Assembly (NCBI GenBank): GCA_963965975.1
Contig: OZ014415.1
Location: 377,001 to 441,000, forward strand
Length of the DNA stretch: 64,000 nt
Direction: 5' to 3'
From: Xestospongia bergquistia
Taxonomy: Eukaryota; Porifera; Demospongiae; Haplosclerida; Petrosiidae
The position numbers were made by a program, and so were the translations under genes. Within the stretch, counting starts at the first letter, position 1; every line of letters begins with the position of its first letter. Shown here one piece after another: positions 61,501-64,000 of this stretch. The notes below the pieces were generated by a model that was not told the DNA's origin, ran no database searches, and worked only from the letters and a program-made list of their open reading frames with translations.

Positions 61501-62403
61501 ATTTCTGGCATATGATTTGGGAAAATGAAGTTTCAGTAATTGTTATGCTCACTAATTTAATAGAAAATGAACGAGTATGTTTTGTACATAGCTATATATA
61601 TATATTTGTGCACAAAGTCTGAAGTGATAGCATATATCTTTTTCAATTAAGGTTAAATGTCACCAATATTGGCCTCGATCTGCTTTTGAAGGATCAAATG
61701 TTGCTGAGTATGGTCCTCTGCGAGTGAAACTAGTTGAAGAATCTAAAAAGAATCATCAAGTGTTGAGAACATTTACTTTAAGTAAAGCAGGTTCATCTGA
61801 AGAAAGAATTATTAAGCAGTACCATTTCACTTCCTGGCCTGATTATGGAGCTCCATCATCACCTGGACCATTGTTAGAGTTTGTGGATGAAGTTAGAAGT
61901 GACTATAATCCATTTGAAGGACCAATGGTAGTCCATTGCAGGTTAGTACATTATCAGTTAAAGTATGAAGAATAAAAGTCACTGAACATTTTTAATTTAT
62001 ACAGTGCTGGTGTGGGTCGTACTGGAACATTTATGTCTATTCTTGTCCAATTGGCTCGTATACAATCAGAAAGAACTGTTGATATTTATAATTATGTCCG
62101 TTATATGCGTACACAACGTCCTATGATGGTAATGAATGAGGTATGTGTCTCTTATGTTATAATATTATAATAATATGTTCTACTAAAATGTAGGAGGAAT
62201 ATATCTTTATTCATGATGCACTTGTTGAAGCTTTGACAGAAGGAATGATTGAAGGGGTTGCTATAGGAAAAGGTACTTTTGAAGAAGACACTGCTGCTGG
62301 TAAGGTGGAAGATGGAGTTACTATTGAAAATGATAGTGCTCTGAGGAAACAAAGAGAAATTGAAGCTCTGGTTAATGAATATGGTGATGATGACGACGAC
62401 TGA
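46557..62403 (+). CDS. Receptor protein tyrosine phosphatase with 36 Ig domains
   Basis: A giant type I receptor of roughly 4,500 residues. Signal peptide: [19 protein letters not shown] (46557-46615). I count 36 Ig domains by their YxC F-strand motifs, from DYICRF (46927) to YYQCVA (58430). Then come four to five FN3 domains (58554-60484), one with a furin-like SRRRRQ at about 59060. The membrane-proximal domain is of RPTP type ([21 protein letters not shown]). Helix: [20 protein letters not shown], then CYRRRR. One PTP domain follows (about 61045-62280) with [33 protein letters not shown], the WPD loop SWPDYGAP and the P-loop [10 protein letters not shown], split by an intron at 61941. The Q-loop Gln is Met (MMVMNEEEY). 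There is no second PTP domain; the tail ends GDDDDD-stop. It should dephosphorylate phosphotyrosine at the plasma membrane. Confidence 0.95.
51112..57745 (+). repeat. Five tandem multi-Ig repeat units inside the RPTP gene
   Basis: Units start at about 51112, 52706, 54302, 55247 and 56193. Units 1, 2 and 5 are about 1.59 kb (a VSPEGSVQL Ig exon, a half-Ig exon, then a 961-nt exon with three and a half Ig domains). Units 3 and 4 are about 0.95 kb and lack the central part. Coding and intron sequence are both very similar between units, showing recent intragenic duplication. Confidence 0.9.
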
Positions 62404-62609
62404 CGATAATGTCATATAGTTAAGATTTTAACACTTTATATTTCATTTTTATGGTCTAATTTTTTATTATAGTTTTTAAGCCTTTTTATTACCCATTTAT
62501 CATTGTTTGTTATCAGTATAGTAATCAAATATGATATCATATATAACTTCATTGATATACATGTCATGTTTTAGAAATATATATATTATATCTTAAAATT
62601 AATGTTTTG

Positions 62610-62615
62610 AATAAA
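62610..62615 (+). terminator. Candidate polyadenylation signal of the RPTP gene
   Basis: AATAAA about 207 bp downstream of the stop codon, in AT-rich 3' sequence. The stretch from there to about 62895 shows no gene. Confidence 0.5.
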
Positions 62616-62894
62616 GTGAGGACACATTTACCCCATACAACTCAGTACCAATTAAAGAGTTCACATATGGTCCTAATATTATATGATGATAGCCAATAGA
62701 AAGTCAGTATCTAGTCTGCCATTATTTCTATTGATTTCAAAACTGAGAATGCCAATACATGTACAGCTGGCTATCTATGAAAACAGGATATAGAAATACT
62801 GACCACACCCATATACAAGACCATTAGTACTGATAAGAAAGTGTTGACCCCTCCCCTGAGTTTTAGTGACTGTTTGGTTCTGTTCTTACTTTAA

Positions 62895-64000
62895 TACCAC
62901 AGATTCTCAATGAATTTTTATTTCCAGCATCTCAAGTTCCTCTTGAATCTCAAGCTCCACGACCCCTATTGGCATCCTGAACATCAATCCAAAGTACATT
63001 ACATGTATAAATGTTGACATATTACATGTAAATTTTTAACCCTCACATGTACATGTCTATTTGTCTTAAACTAATTATCATAATATTAGGATTACTACTT
63101 AGTATAAGAGTGTTGTTACTATATTTAATACATTATAATATATTGTTTATGATATTTAGTATTATTTTATTATTAGATGTAGTTCTGCAGAAGCACATGT
63201 GGCAGCTTATGATCTGTTAGTTGAATTATCTTCTCGTTGTTTGGAGAATATGATATGTATCTCTGAACAATTAATAGCTATTTCATCAGTAATTATTATA
63301 TGTACAACCTGATGTTAAGGAATTAATAATGATTGTAGAGAAACATGAGGAGGATATAAAGTGAATGGATGGATAATGGATAGATGGATGAATGGATTCA
63401 TTGATTAATAGATAGATGGATTGATGGATGAATGGATAAATGGATGAATGGATAGATGGTAAGATGGATACAATTAATGCATTTTTAGAAATTAGAAAAC
63501 CTACATATAATCAATTCCATTGATGTAAGAATTTTAATTTTGTCTAATTAGATAACAAAGGTTGTTTACTTAAGAGATGAAAGTATTTTAGTCTGAGTTA
63601 ATTATTGCTTACCTTGCCTTAATATGGCATTGACTGAACCCCCCCTCTCTTTCTCTATCACTTTCTTAATAAGTTGCCATGACACAGTACTATTAATTCT
63701 AGTGGATACATATGAACTAAAGTTTCAAAATGAAAGTCTATTTTGGCTTCACCCCCTTCCAGATCTCTCCCACACCACCCTTCTCTGCATTCTTGAATGT
63801 ATGACATGATTCTAAGAATGAAGTTTGATTTTTGAGAAAGGCAAATGTAAACAAAAAATTAGACAATTAGTGTAATTCTTTACAAGACATATCATCTTTC
63901 TTTAATAGTCTCACAATTATAATCTCTTATTATTATTTTATAGTGTGATCATTGTAACTGATACTATACAATGATATGTATTAATATATAATCTACTTGT
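62895..64000 (+). pseudogene. USP24: Duplicate of USP24 catalytic region, Cys-box exon deleted
   Basis: Bases here match 36950-38715 in USP24, introns included, so this is DNA duplication and not a retrocopy. Matching pieces are the exon around [18 protein letters not shown] (62900), the [18 protein letters not shown] exon (63180), the end of the Cys-box exon (63290) and later intron sequence to the window edge. A base change series and a frameshift give a stop soon after SQAP. A deletion corresponding to about 37355-37765 removes the active-site Cys codon. It is a pseudogene and may continue past the right edge. Confidence 0.9.

Overview
The window is AT-rich eukaryotic DNA with compact multi-exon genes. 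Introns are often only 50-100 bp with clean GT..AG ends. The gene set (a receptor tyrosine phosphatase with Ig and FN3 domains, an IFT-B subunit, TRAPPC13, a USP24-type deubiquitinase) is that of a multicellular animal. The compactness and the novel Ig/FN3 receptors suggest an early-branching animal, most likely a demosponge of the Amphimedon type. That assignment is inference; the window contains no rRNA or species marker.

Left part (1-24.4 kb, minus strand): a tandem array of five closely related cell-surface receptor genes, called A to E here. A runs off the left edge, B, D and E are complete, and C is 3'-truncated or spliced into B. Each has a signal peptide, two Ig domains, three to six FN3 domains, a Thr/Ser-rich stalk (seen in B, D, E), one membrane helix and a short tyrosine-containing tail. 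I rebuilt exon models for B, D and E; all three stay in frame, at about 1007, 855 and 881 residues. Ectodomain exons are all phase 1-1. The first Ig domain has a fixed framework and a few highly variable, length-variable loops, although the neighbouring 50-bp intron is identical in all five copies. This is the most interesting part of the window: a plausible, undescribed self/non-self or immune-type receptor family.

Between the receptor genes lie broken pieces of four housekeeping genes in fixed order: OXCT1 (SCOT), TRAPPC13, IFT25 and USP24. The same order stands in its parental form at 24.5-46.3 kb, so the array probably grew by segmental duplication of a receptor-plus-housekeeping block. 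Every OXCT1 copy here, including the one in the parental position, lacks the central two thirds of the gene.

Middle part (25.2-46.3 kb): TRAPPC13 (+) and IFT25 (-) are tail to tail. IFT25 and USP24 (+) are head to head. TRAPPC13 starts 45 bp from the OXCT1 remnant's start codon. USP24 introns carry many simple repeats, minisatellites and a 62-bp near-perfect palindrome.

Right part (46.5-62.4 kb, +): one very large receptor protein tyrosine phosphatase with 36 Ig domains by my count, four to five FN3 domains, a membrane helix and a single PTP domain. Its Ig region grew by repeated internal duplication. From 62.9 kb to the right edge lies a decayed DNA-level duplicate of the USP24 catalytic region that has lost the active-site cysteine exon.

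The receptor array and the phosphatase could act in one signalling axis (tyrosine tails dephosphorylated by the RPTP), but only their proximity and domain types suggest it.
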